Both the position numbers and the translations under genes were made by a program. The notes below the pieces were generated by a model that was not told the DNA's origin, did no database searches, and was given only the letters and a program-made list of their open reading frames with translations. Positions 1 to 9,149 of a stretch of DNA of 31,421 nucleotides are shown here, one piece after another; positions within the stretch are counted from its first letter, which is position 1; each line of letters begins with the position of its first letter. The stretch comes from Chromera velia (lineage: Eukaryota; Sar; Chromeraceae), in assembly GCA_018398765.1 (NCBI GenBank), contig JAHBMJ010001516.1, positions 2,501 to 33,921 on the forward strand, in the 5' to 3' direction.

Positions 1-33
1 GACAGATTTGATCCAGAATCACGTTTCTTGTCT

Positions 34-133
34 CTCTTTCTCTTTTTCTGTTTTTCTTTCTTTCTTTCTTTCTTTCTTTCTTTCCTTTCTTCCTTCCTTC
101 CTTCCTTCCTTCCTTCTTTCGTTCTTCTATCCA
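34..133 (+). repeat. CTTT/CTTC polypyrimidine microsatellite
   Basis: This is an almost pure pyrimidine run of CTTT and then CTTC units. It lies just upstream of the acceptor at 147-148 and so forms an extended polypyrimidine tract of the intron before the first visible exon. Confidence 0.9.
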
Positions 134-148
134 TGCGACTGTGTGCAG

Positions 149-2632
149 GTTTTGAAGCTGAACGGAAACTTCGTTGACGCGAGCGCTGAGAATGAGATTG
201 TCAGACTGCTGCAAGACAACCGCGCACTTTGCACAGTCAGTCAGTCGGTCTATCTGTCTACTATCTATCGGGTTGTTTGCTTGCCTGCCTTCCTGCCTGC
301 CTGCCTGTTTTGTTGACCAACCAATTAACCAGCTGACCAGGTGAGTGACCGCTTGCCTTTTTGACTGTAAAAATCCGACTGCCTGAGTCTGTCTATTTTC
401 TGTTCGCTTTCATGAATTGGTCTCTCTGGCAGGCACTATTGCGTCATTCGTTGGAGTCCTACGGACCAACCAAAATCCACGAAAGCAAGAAATCGGAAGA
501 GAATCCACGACAAGGTCTCATAAAAAGGGGAGCTGCGGGCGACGATCCAGCCACCAGTTCTCTTTTTGTTGCATGTACTCGAGTGGTCGTTCGCTTCAAG
601 GAAAACTGTTGAGGAGAAAAGCAAAATTGACTCGTTTGGCCTTTTGTGTTTGCTAATACCTTAATTCTCATGGTGTCTGCAGCTTTCCCTCCTGGGAGGT
701 AGACTGAGCAGTCAGTGCAAACAGCGTATCGCTGCGATCACTACACGCAACATGAAAGAGGTCGATGGGGCAGAAGCTCGAGAGCAGCGACTGGCTGTTT
801 GGAGACTCCGGGAGGAGAAGGAAAGCCTGGAGGCAGTCAGGAGATTGGTGTCAAAAATCAGACTTAAAATCTCAGCTGCGAAGAGAGAAAAAGACGAGAC
901 GGAGAGGGAGCAGGTGCAGGTGAGCGGGCGGAATATTTGGGTCTAGTTTTCTGGCGCTGCCTCTCCTTCTACAATCTGTCCCCTTCCTTGTGGGCTTTGG
1001 ATCTTCATCCTCCGTGCTGACAGCGTCTATGTTTCTTCGCAAGACACTCTGCTGCAGAGATTCCATTCTGTACGCAACTGTTGTCTCCCCGTTCTCTTTC
1101 CTTCTCTGAACCCCACCGGTGTGGTTCATGCTCTCACGTGGACGCCGTGAAATGGAATGGACTGGCATTTTCTTGAATCTAGAGGGAGACTTTTTCGAAA
1201 ATGAGGTCTTCAAAGAAAGAAAAGTGGATACGGAGCGATAGACTGACAGACAGAAAAGTGCTGGTACCTACCACACTACGAGTAGCTACTGAATGCATGC
1301 ATGCATGCATGTATGACCACACTACGAGTAGCTACTGAATGCATGCATGCATGTATGACCACACTACGAGTAGCTACTGAATGCATGCATGCATGTATGC
1401 AGCTTTTGGATGAAGAGATTTCAAAGCGTCTGGAGCTAGAGAAGATCCTCGCGATGGAAGAGAGACGGCTGGAAGAACAGCAACACTCAGTGAAGGAGAC
1501 GGAGGTAAGGAAGGACCCTGCAGTTCCTCTTCGGCGTGTGTGCTATTCAGCATCTCCATGCATCCTCTTTTTTCCTCCTCTTGTTTTCTGCCCGCCTGCC
1601 AAAAACTAGACCCCGGCAAGTAAACGGGTTTTCGTTTTGCTCTGTGGGTGGGCACCTTTGATCTTCGGCATGCTCTGATAGAGACGGCAGATCAGATTGA
1701 CGGGTGAACTCTCCGCAGATACAGAATGCGAAAAATAAAGGTTCTTGTAAATGCGAAAGGAAATTGCCCACTTCTAGATAGACATTTTGAATGCTCGGTG
1801 CGAAGAATCACAATTTTTTTCATTGCAAGAACGGAATTGGAATTCTTCTCCTTTTCTGAAATATGCATGCATGCATACATACATGCAAATCCAGACGACG
1901 ATGAAACGACCGACCGATTGAATGCGGTCACCTGATCGACTGTGCTGCCCTCCCTCCGTGCAGGACGAGTTCAGAAGGGCCAAACAGACTCTGTCGACCC
2001 GGGTGGCGCAGGCACAGGCTGAGGCCGCAGCAGAGCAGAACGCATTGAAAGAGGTTCAGCGGAAAGAAAAGGCAGTCACTGACATGATGGCAGAAGCAAA
2101 CGGGGAAATGCCAGAGAAGGTCGGCAGACAACGGTAGGAATTCTATTTCCTGTCAGGAGACATTCTTCCTGTGCGTCCACCTTTATGCAACAGAGAAGAT
2201 GAAGGACCAGCAGTTTTGTCAGGAAACACCACCGTGACACCGCGTCTGCATGCACCTCATGTCACCCCGTGTGATTGTAGTTGAACGACAGCTCTGAACA
2301 TGTCGATTGAGAAACAAGGATCAGATTGGATGAGTGCTCACGTTGCATCGAGTGTCAGCTTCCTCTTTGATTTGACTGCTCATTACGGCCAGTATGCACA
2401 AACGTGACCTGTTTAGTCTTGTGCGAGAGCATCCATGCAGGTCGCTGCGTTCGAGAAGCGGATCAAAGAGCTGGAGAAAGAGGAGGACGACCTCAGACAG
2501 GAGACGGAGGAGGCACGCGCCGTCATAGCGAAGCTCTCAGTGCAGATCAACGAGACAGTCGCCGCGATTGGGGGGGCGATCAATAGGGAAACGAATGTAA
2601 AAGAAGTAGGAACCAAAAAGGGAAAGAAATGA
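149..2632 (+). CDS. LRR/coiled-coil protein, 3' part (5 exons, 5'-truncated by window)
   Basis: Exons 149-235, 683-919, 1403-1504, 1964-2119 and 2441-2632 (stop TGA 2630-2632) join to 257 codons. All lengths are multiples of three and all four introns are phase 0. Acceptors are (T)GCAG; donors are GTCAGT, GTGAGC, GTAAGG and GTCGGC. The first exon encodes one ribonuclease-inhibitor-type leucine-rich repeat (LKLNGN, then a helix ending in RLLQDN), so more repeats probably lie upstream of the window. The other exons encode long charged helices rich in E, K, R and Q without proline, as expected of a coiled coil. No catalytic motif is visible. The protein is probably a cytoskeletal or scaffold protein, which is inference. 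The C-terminus is uncertain: a GTAAAA at 2596 could be another donor, and base composition drops sharply to AT-rich right after the stop. The true start is outside the window. Confidence 0.72.
1270..1400 (+). repeat. Three tandem copies of a 42-46 bp unit ending at a splice acceptor
   Basis: Copies begin at 1270, 1316 and 1358, each starting ACCACACTACGAGTAGCTAC and ending in a TGCATGCATG run. Spacing is 46 then 42 bp, the difference being one extra GCAT. The third copy runs straight into the acceptor of the exon at 1403, where GTATGACC of the other copies is replaced by GTATGCAG. Confidence 0.9.
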
Positions 2633-3417
2633 TTTTTTGGTGAATTGAATCATTGAATTATATGGACCATTCTTTTTTAAAAGCCTGGAGCCCCTTTCAA
2701 AACATTATTTTTCAATATTTTTAAAAACATCTCTATCATACATACCAGTGAAAACATTTTTATTTTCTAATTCAAACCGAGTACTATGTGATTTCCAATC
2801 GGAAAATTGGAATTATTAGAAATCCAAATTTCCAATTATGTTTTTTTCGAGGTTAAATGGTTATGAAATTAAAGTTAATTGGTGTTCAAATTTGAAATTT
2901 TTGAGTTTTAGAATGTTTATGCTAATGTTTTTTCAAATTTACATAAAGTTTTTGATATAAAAAAAAAACATTTTCAATTAAACTGTTCTAAATTGCCATT
3001 GAAATTAGGAAATTGAGATTCTGAATTCCCTATTGGGCATTCCAATTCTCTTAATTACTCTCAAATATGATGGAAAAACTTGAAAATATTTAAAAAAACT
3101 TTTTTAACGTTAGCCCTAGCATTGCCTATAATTAAAAAAAAAAACTATACTTTACTAAACACTTTAGTTAATATATATATTATGCAGTTCTAGCTGTTAA
3201 CTTAATATCCATTCAATTGAATTGACTCGGAGTTATTACCGAGTTAAACTGGTTAAAGCTAAGGTTAAAGTAGATTAAAACTAGAGATAAAGCTGGTAAT
3301 AATAATTATATATATATATATATATATATATACCTATAGCAATCATTATGCCTATACAGTTCACTTATTCATTCATTTGTTTGTTTACGTGTTTGAATAA
3401 TTGTTACGGTTCATTCC
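2633..3417. other. AT-rich gene-free tract
   Basis: The composition shifts abruptly from about half GC to strongly AT-rich within a few bases of the stop codon at 2632. The tract contains many A and T runs and an (AT)n run at about 3307-3332. No open frame with coding character is visible on either strand. Confidence 0.75.
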
Positions 3418-3660
3418 TTTATTCCTTCATCCATAAATCCATTCGTCCATTTACACATCCATCTGTCCATCCATCCATGCATCCATCCATCCATTCATCT
3501 TTTCACTCCTAGATTCACTCACTCACTCACTCACTCACTCACTCACTCATTCATTCATTCTTTCTTTCTTTCATTCACTCCTTCCTTCCTTCCTTCCTTC
3601 ATTCATTCATTCATTCATTTATTCGTTCATTCATTCATTCCTCCATTTATTCATTTATTT
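3418..3660 (+). repeat. Compound ATCC/ACTC/ATTC/CTTC tetranucleotide microsatellite
   Basis: Successive blocks of tetranucleotides change into each other by single substitutions: CATC-type to about 3500, ACTC at about 3516-3548, then CATT, TTTC and CTTC types to 3660. There is no coding content. The stretch 3661-3963 that follows is unique-looking DNA with no convincing gene. Confidence 0.85.
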
Positions 3661-3963
3661 TGTGGTATTGTTGTTTATCAAAAAGATCAATCGTTGTCCG
3701 AATCCTTCGGGCCGGAGTCTGCTGGAGTCTGAAAAGTTGTCACGAGTTGTCAAGTCGGCAATGCTGCAAAATACTCTGCAGTTGGGACACGGGAACATAT
3801 AGGTGCACTACTGCTAGGCACTGTTACTACCGCTGTCAAATCGTATCTTGAAAGTAAGCGCCGCCCAAGAATCCAATTTTGAAAACGGCTCTCAAGCGCA
3901 CTTCAGGTTGAGCGATCCTAAAGTGCCGGGATGTAATCATGTTGGCTTTGCGGTCCAATTCTG

Positions 3964-4713
3964 TCATCGGCAACAACAGCATTTTGCAGGTACACCATAC
4001 TTTTTTCTTTTGATTAGGGTATGATTATGGTTGGCAAACCCTGCCACGACCGAAAACGGCAGAACGCCGAGTACGAAGAACATGATGATCAGTGTGAGCC
4101 CTGCCGGGTGGCTCCACCACTCGGCGGCCTCCCCCCCCCAGTAAGGGTCCTCATACTGACTCGACTGGATAGACACCCGCACGATGAGTGACGTTCCGAG
4201 GCCAGCAATAATAAGCCCCATGATGGCGATGGGAACATTCCGGAACAGAGAAGTATAGTTCCCCAGCGTATGGACTATTTCGTCCTCTTGCAAATCCTTC
4301 AGCCACCCATGCAGGATTGAAGTCACACCAATCTGAAGGCAACACATGACAACCGAGAAAGACGCCAGACACACTTGAATATTGCAAAGTCTAGGTCCAT
4401 TGGGGAGTGAACTGCAGACTTCAGGGTCAACAAAGGTTTCTTGCACGACGATCGACAGGACCAGAGCTGCAACAATGCCGAGAATGTCGACTATTGCGGT
4501 TGTAGTCTCCGCGGCCTCTCTAGGGTCGTTTCGAAGCTTGTCCAGGACAGCAAGAGCCTGCTGGTCTGGAATGATCTTGCCAAGCTCTTTCTCGATTGTT
4601 TTCTCCAGATCAATTTCCTTCCCAGCGGTCGGGAAAAAGTTGTGTCTCTGCGGTTTTGGGGCTTCCTCACCCATTGGAGCACGTTGGTTGTGTGAAGGTA
4701 CCAGAACTGACAT
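3964..4713 (-). CDS. Four-pass membrane protein with Cys-rich tail, unknown function
   Basis: An uninterrupted frame encodes 249 residues from the ATG at 4713-4711. A second in-frame ATG at 4674 would give 236 residues; the frame is open upstream but has no earlier ATG before 4875. An N-terminal soluble stretch of about 70 residues, charged and probably helical (KEIDLEKTIEKELG), is followed by four hydrophobic segments at roughly 73-91, 112-134, 158-179 and 204-226. Two cysteines (C100 and C110) sit in the first loop. The tail ends KCCCCR, a plausible palmitoylation cluster. The absence of introns contrasts with its multi-exon neighbours. I do not recognise the family. It lies about 0.7 kb from the start of bL20 and is transcribed away from it. 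Confidence 0.7.
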   Translation of the reverse strand: MSVLVPSHNQRAPMGEEAPKPQRHNFFPTAGKEIDLEKTIEKELGKIIPDQQALAVLDKLRNDPREAAETTTAIVDILGIVAALVLSIVVQETFVDPEVCSSLPNGPRLCNIQVCLASFSVVMCCLQIGVTSILHGWLKDLQEDEIVHTLGNYTSLFRNVPIAIMGLIIAGLGTSLIVRVSIQSSQYEDPYWGGEAAEWWSHPAGLTLIIMFFVLGVLPFSVVAGFANHNHTLIKRKKYGVPAKCCCCR

Positions 4714-4994
4714 CAGCAGCGAGCAGTTCTCCAGATTCGACTTCTGGTGCTCTCTACGATCAAACTCTGTGCAATTCTGTATGAGTCTGTGTGCGCATGC
4801 ACTGCCGCAGCAGGCCGAAGCCAAGTGGTTAGCGAAGAGTCTGGGCTTTTCAATCGATGATGTGAGCGGCGGCAAGCTCCAGATTCGATTCTTTCACTGA
4901 GTTGCGTGATCGTGCGAAATGATCGAAGGACAGCTCGTACGTTCTGACACCGTTCTGTTTGATGGATGCAGTCTCCTATCGCCTCATTATTATC

Positions 4995-5031
<37 letters not shown>

Positions 5032-5429
5032 CAACATGCACTGGCAGCCTTATATAATTAATTGTTGTGCATGCATGCATCCATGTGTATCGGTACGTTT
5101 ATTTTAACTTGCCGGGGACGTGATGACAAAATAATAAGTTTGTGTATGATGCCTTCGAAATCCCCCCCTGCGCGCACGCGACACAAACTGCATGAACAAC
5201 ACTGCATGGGCATGTCTCCTCCTGCAACTGGTCATCGATCGCTCGTAAGTGCAAAGGAATGGCTCTATAGTGCATGTTTCTAGAGATTTCGTGGAAGCCA
5301 GTAACATTCCTTTCACCGCATCGAATGCGAAAAGTGGTATCCGAAGTAAAACTGTGACGTCCTTTCTGTACTTTTGGATTCAGATTGGCTGAGTGTGAGA
5401 GGAGACTGGCGAGACGAAAGGAAGGCAGA
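4714..5429. promoter_or_regulatory. Intergenic region between divergent genes, with (AT)n and TGCATGCATGCAT
   Basis: This separates the four-pass protein gene (- strand) from bL20 (+ strand), so it should hold both promoters. It contains an (AT)n run at about 4998-5029 and a TGCATGCATGCAT motif at about 5066-5078. TGCATGCA is a known ApiAP2-bound element in Apicomplexa. Any role here is inference. Confidence 0.4.
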
Positions 5430-6116
5430 ATGGGGTGCGGCTGGGTGGCCCTTGTGTGCTGCTCTGTGTTGTTCGTCCTTTCACATGGGTTCGTTCTATC
5501 CCCTAAGTTCTACGGAGAGAGAGCGTCCATAAGCCCACGGGAATCCCGCCCATTGTTTGAGCAGAATGATTTTTTCTCTTTACCCGTCTCGCCCAGGCAA
5601 CGGTTGGGTGAGACAGCGTTGGGCATAAAGGCCCCAGATGGGAAGCACAAGAGGACGCGGAGGAAGCAACTGAAGGGAATGCACCGTGTGAGAAGTTCAG
5701 CCAATCTGTCAAGAACAGGTCACACGAGGTGGCTGAAAGCAGGAGAAGCGAGCCGGATTGGGAGGAAAAACCGAGCACGTGACTTTCGCAAATTGTGGAT
5801 CTCTCGTTTGAATGCGGCAGTGAGACAGAGGGGTCTCTCTTATTCCCGATACATTGCTCGCATGAAGGCTCAGGGCATTGCTTTAAATCGGAAATCCCTC
5901 GCGATGCTTTATATGCTTGAGCCCGTGGCGTTTGTTGACATGCTCTTCGATGGGGGAGCTTCAACGGCTGAGCCCCTCCCGCCCCCTGTCAAGAAGCCTG
6001 TGCCCCTCCCTGTGGAGAAAATCGATCGCAAAACGCTGAAGGCACGAGCTTTGGCAGCAGCCGAAGCAGCAAAGGCGGCAGCTGCCGAGGAGGAGGCAAG
6101 GATCTTGGCATCATAA
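5430..6116 (+). CDS. rpl20: Plastid-targeted ribosomal protein bL20 (nuclear-encoded)
   Basis: A single exon of 228 residues from the ATG at 5430. An in-frame ATG at 5385 would add 15 residues in front of the signal peptide and is less likely. Residues about 70-175 align with bL20, which binds 23S rRNA and is needed for early large-subunit assembly. Visible features are the basic N-terminal helix, RDFRKLWISRLNAAVRQ at 118-134, and the SYSRYI...LNRKSLA...VAF pattern typical of the C-terminal domain. Residues 1-20 form a signal peptide with a hydrophobic core (VALVCCSVLFVL), followed by HG and then Phe. Phe after a signal cleavage site, then a Ser/Arg-rich stretch, is the bipartite leader used by complex red-lineage plastids. 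An Ala/Glu-rich tail of about 50 residues extends past the bacterial C-terminus. The domain call is firm; plastid location is strong inference. Confidence 0.92.
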   Translation: MGCGWVALVCCSVLFVLSHGFVLSPKFYGERASISPRESRPLFEQNDFFSLPVSPRQRLGETALGIKAPDGKHKRTRRKQLKGMHRVRSSANLSRTGHTRWLKAGEASRIGRKNRARDFRKLWISRLNAAVRQRGLSYSRYIARMKAQGIALNRKSLAMLYMLEPVAFVDMLFDGGASTAEPLPPPVKKPVPLPVEKIDRKTLKARALAAAEAAKAAAAEEEARILAS

Positions 6117-6450
6117 GGGGGTTGGGTGTATTCATTTTTCTTTCCGTCTCCTCTCTGCTTTGTCGTTCCACGTCCCGCCCCCCCTCTCGGGATCAGACCC
6201 CTTCGTGCAGGAGCCTCTGAGCTAGCTCCTCTTGAAGTGACAACATGGAGGGGGACTTCTTGAGTACAAGAGGGAGGGGAATTATTTCACAAGCCAGAGA
6301 GGGACATCGGAGATGGGACTGGCGGCAAGTATCTCTAGGGGGGACTTCTGCTGTTTGGCTGGCTGTGCGAACGTGACGAATGGTGATGTAGGAAGTTAAA
6401 ACCTTCAGATTTCGTGTCTGTGTATGTGCCAGACGTACAGTCAATCTGTG

Positions 6451-6456
6451 AATAAA
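6451..6456 (+). terminator. Candidate polyadenylation signal after bL20
   Basis: AATAAA lies 335 bases downstream of the bL20 stop and before the polypyrimidine desert begins. The match is a single hexamer and could be chance. Confidence 0.25.
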
Positions 6457-6899
6457 ATGGAACTCTCTTCTGCCTCTCTCACCCCCTTCTGTCTGAATCC
6501 ATTCTCTTTTCTTTCTGTTTTGCTGCCTGTATAACCATCTCTTATCGTGTGACTTGGTTGGATGTTTGATGCGTTTCTATATTCCTCCACTGAGTTTCCA
6601 GTCGGTCTGGCCTCAGCTAATGCAGCTGACCTGGTCCGTCTATCTTCTCCGCCTGTCCTCACTTCATTCAGGCGTGCTCGCTGCTCTATGTGCCTCGTTC
6701 TCATGACCCGTTTTGTCCTCTTCCACCTTTTCTTCTTCTGACTGAGCTGCCGCCACTGTTCGTTTCCGAATCTTTCCTTCCTTAGCTGTGTGTGATGTTT
6801 TGTTTTGTCCTCCCTGTAAGGAGGAAAAGGAAAAGGCAGTGTTCGATCGGTGTCCATCCATGGCCACTGACTCTGTTTTCATCTCCCGAATTCTCTTCT

Positions 6900-7212
6900 G
6901 CACTCACTCCCCACAGGCGTCTCCCTCTTTTTCTTTGCTCCTTTTCCTCCTCCTCCCCCTTCTTCTTCTTCTTTTTCTTTTTCTTCTTCTTCTTCTTCTT
7001 CTTCTTCTTCTTCTCCTTCTCCTTCTCCTTCTGTCTGTCTGTTTGTCGTTCTTTCGTTCTTCTGTTCTCTTTTTCTCTTTTTCCTTTATTCATCCATTCC
7101 CCTTTTCTCGATTTCGTCCTCCCTCCCTCCATTCCTTCCTTCCTTCCTTTCTTTTTTTCTTTCTTTCTTTTTTCCTCTGTTTCTTTCTTTTTTTTTTTTT
7201 TCTTTCTTTTTT

Positions 7213-7248
<36 letters not shown>

Positions 7249-7790
7249 TCCGTCCTTCCTTCCTTTCTTCCTTCCTTCCTTCCTCCCTTCCGTTCTTCCT
7301 TCCCTGTCTCTCTCTCCCCCCCTCTCTTTTTCTCTTTCTCTCATTGATCTACCCCTTCCTTCTGTGTTTTCTGCTTCCTTCCCTTTTTTCTTTCTTCCTT
7401 TTGCTTCTTCCCTGCTTCCTGTCCTAGCTCCCTCCCCTCCTCTCCTTCTTCATTCCTTACCTCCTTCATTCTTTCTCTCGAGAGATCTCTGTCTCTCTTT
7501 TTTCTTTTTTTCGTGCCTTCCTTTCTTTCTTTCTGTCCGTTTCTGTCCTTTCTTTATTTCCTTCGTTCGTTCGTTTTTCCCTTCGTTTTCTCTTCTTTTC
7601 CTCTTTTATTCGTTTATTTTTTCTCTCAGTCTTTTCTTTTTTCTCCTTTTTTTCTTACAAATTTGTGTTTTTTCTGTCTTTCTTTCTTTCTTTCTTTCTT
7701 TTTTTTTTTCTTCCCATTTTTTTGTTTTGTTTCTTTTAGTTTTTTTCATTGTTTCTTTCTCTCTTTTTCTTATTTATCATCTAGCTTATT
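6900..7790 (+). repeat. About 0.9 kb of almost pure polypyrimidine DNA
   Basis: From about 6900 to 7790 the + strand is overwhelmingly C and T, with CTT, CTTT and CTTC units, homopolymer T runs and only scattered purines. Long open frames across it on both strands (Phe/Ser/Leu-rich, or Lys/Arg/Glu-rich) are a by-product of this composition, since stop codons need purines on this strand. No gene is supported between 6117 and 9149. Confidence 0.9.
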
Positions 7791-8849
7791 ATCATTATCA
7801 TCATTATCATCATACGCCATCACCATCGGCCTATAAATACCTATAAATAGGCGTTTAGCGTTCGGCGGCAACGCATGATCGAGGCAGTTCGGTTCTTTAC
7901 ACCAGCAGTTCACTTTGATTTTCGTTGTTTGATGTTGTCTGCCCAAACTTAGCAAACTAGGGCCTTGCTTTAATTTCAGACTTCAAAGTTTGGTAAGAGA
8001 CAAGCCTCGCATAGATAGTTAGTGTTAGTTTTCCCCCAAAGACGATAAATGATATCTAGCGGCTCAAAAGGGGTTTATCCTGAATTATGACTCAAATTTC
8101 TAAGAAAAACAAAGAGAAAAGATTGGTTTTTAACGTTAGACTATAAGATTTAAAATAATTCAAAGCTCGGTTAGCTAAGCTGTCTGCCTTTTTAGATGAC
8201 CTCGCAAGACTCTCCCTATATGATCTCTATCTTTTTTTCTTTTCTTTATTATGACATTGTTAGACATTGTTCTTGCTTTTAATTTTCCGATTGGTACGCG
8301 TATACTGGGAAACTCATATGATCACAGCAGTCCTGGATTGTTTCATGTAGTTTAATGTTTTTAAATGCTTTGTATATGCATTTGCGTACATATGACTTGT
8401 TTGCACTCATCATCTTTCCTTAAGTAGATCGAAAACTCCCTTCAAATCACGCCCTCAGATTTTCGCAGTCTCCTCCGATTTTCTTTTTATCTACCGAGCA
8501 CTGCCGTCAATTACCTTTTGTAAACCGGCTGTGGCCATGAGCATGGCTTCTCCGCATGGTCGACTGCATGAATTAAGGAATTAAGGGTCGCGGGATCTGT
8601 CGGGGAAACTAATCAAGGGAAACTTGCATGGAACGCTGGCGGCGAAGTCAAGGGCGAATTTTTAATTCCGCGAATTTTGGTGCGCTCGCAATCCATAAAA
8701 AACCGACGCGCGCGAGAATAATTTTGGTCGGACTTAATTCATGCATGCGCACGGGTCATGCATTAGCCGCCAAAAATGAGTTTGCATGAACTTCCAGATG
8801 CATGGTTCGCGAGATCGAAAGCGCAAAAAAAAAGGGTTGTCGGGAAACT
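7788..8849. other. Gene-free stretch with short repeats
   Basis: It opens with a TTATCA-type repeat (about 7788-7812) and a direct CCTATAAAT duplication (7830-7838, 7840-7848) lying inside an inverted GCCTAT/ATAGGC. AT-rich unique DNA follows, then from about 8520 a patch with many GCGCG and ATGCATG words. No convincing coding frame or RNA gene is visible. Confidence 0.6.
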
Positions 8850-8919
8850 CAAGCGCGGATATAGCCATCACTTTAAATTCTATCCAAGCGCGGATATAGC
8901 CATCACTTTAAATTCTATC
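8850..8919 (+). repeat. Perfect tandem duplication of a 35-bp unit
   Basis: Positions 8850-8884 and 8885-8919 are identical. The unit starts CAAGCGCGGATATAGCCATC and ends AAATTCTATC. With no mismatch, the duplication looks recent. Confidence 0.93.
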
Positions 8920-9079
8920 GGTCCTCTATCTGACAGAATATTGCTTCTCCAAATATGGCCACAGCAGTCCATTGGGCAGCTGATCAAGACTTAATCCTTC
9001 TGCTTTACAACTTGCAAGGCGAGTGAATAACGCTCCGGAAGTTTCTCGAAGAGCTCTACCCTCAACACCCATACAGGTC

Positions 9080-9088
9080 TATATATAG
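9080..9088 (+). promoter_or_regulatory. TATA-like element upstream of the nine-exon membrane protein gene
   Basis: TATATATAG lies about 60-70 bases before the ATG at 9150. A short upstream reading frame (ATG at about 9110, four codons) lies between them. It is weak evidence for a core promoter. Confidence 0.3.
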
Positions 9089-9149
9089 AGAGACACAGTT
9101 CACCCCACCATGATTCTCCATTGAGGTCCACCGGTAGAAGAGAGAAAGG

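Noticed and set aside
417-656. Possible extra exon of the LRR/coiled-coil gene after the GGCAG at 431
   Set aside because: The flanking exons (149-235 and 683-919) join in phase without it, and the frame is Ser/Arg-rich without coiled-coil character.
3676-3697. Similarity between TATCAAAAAGATCAATCG here and TATCAAAAAGGTCAATCG at about 16044
   Set aside because: The match does not extend into the flanks, so a dispersed repeat is not supported.
6788-7846. 352-codon frame rich in Phe, Leu and Ser and the antiparallel Lys/Arg/Glu frames
   Set aside because: They arise from polypyrimidine DNA; no splice partners, no domain.
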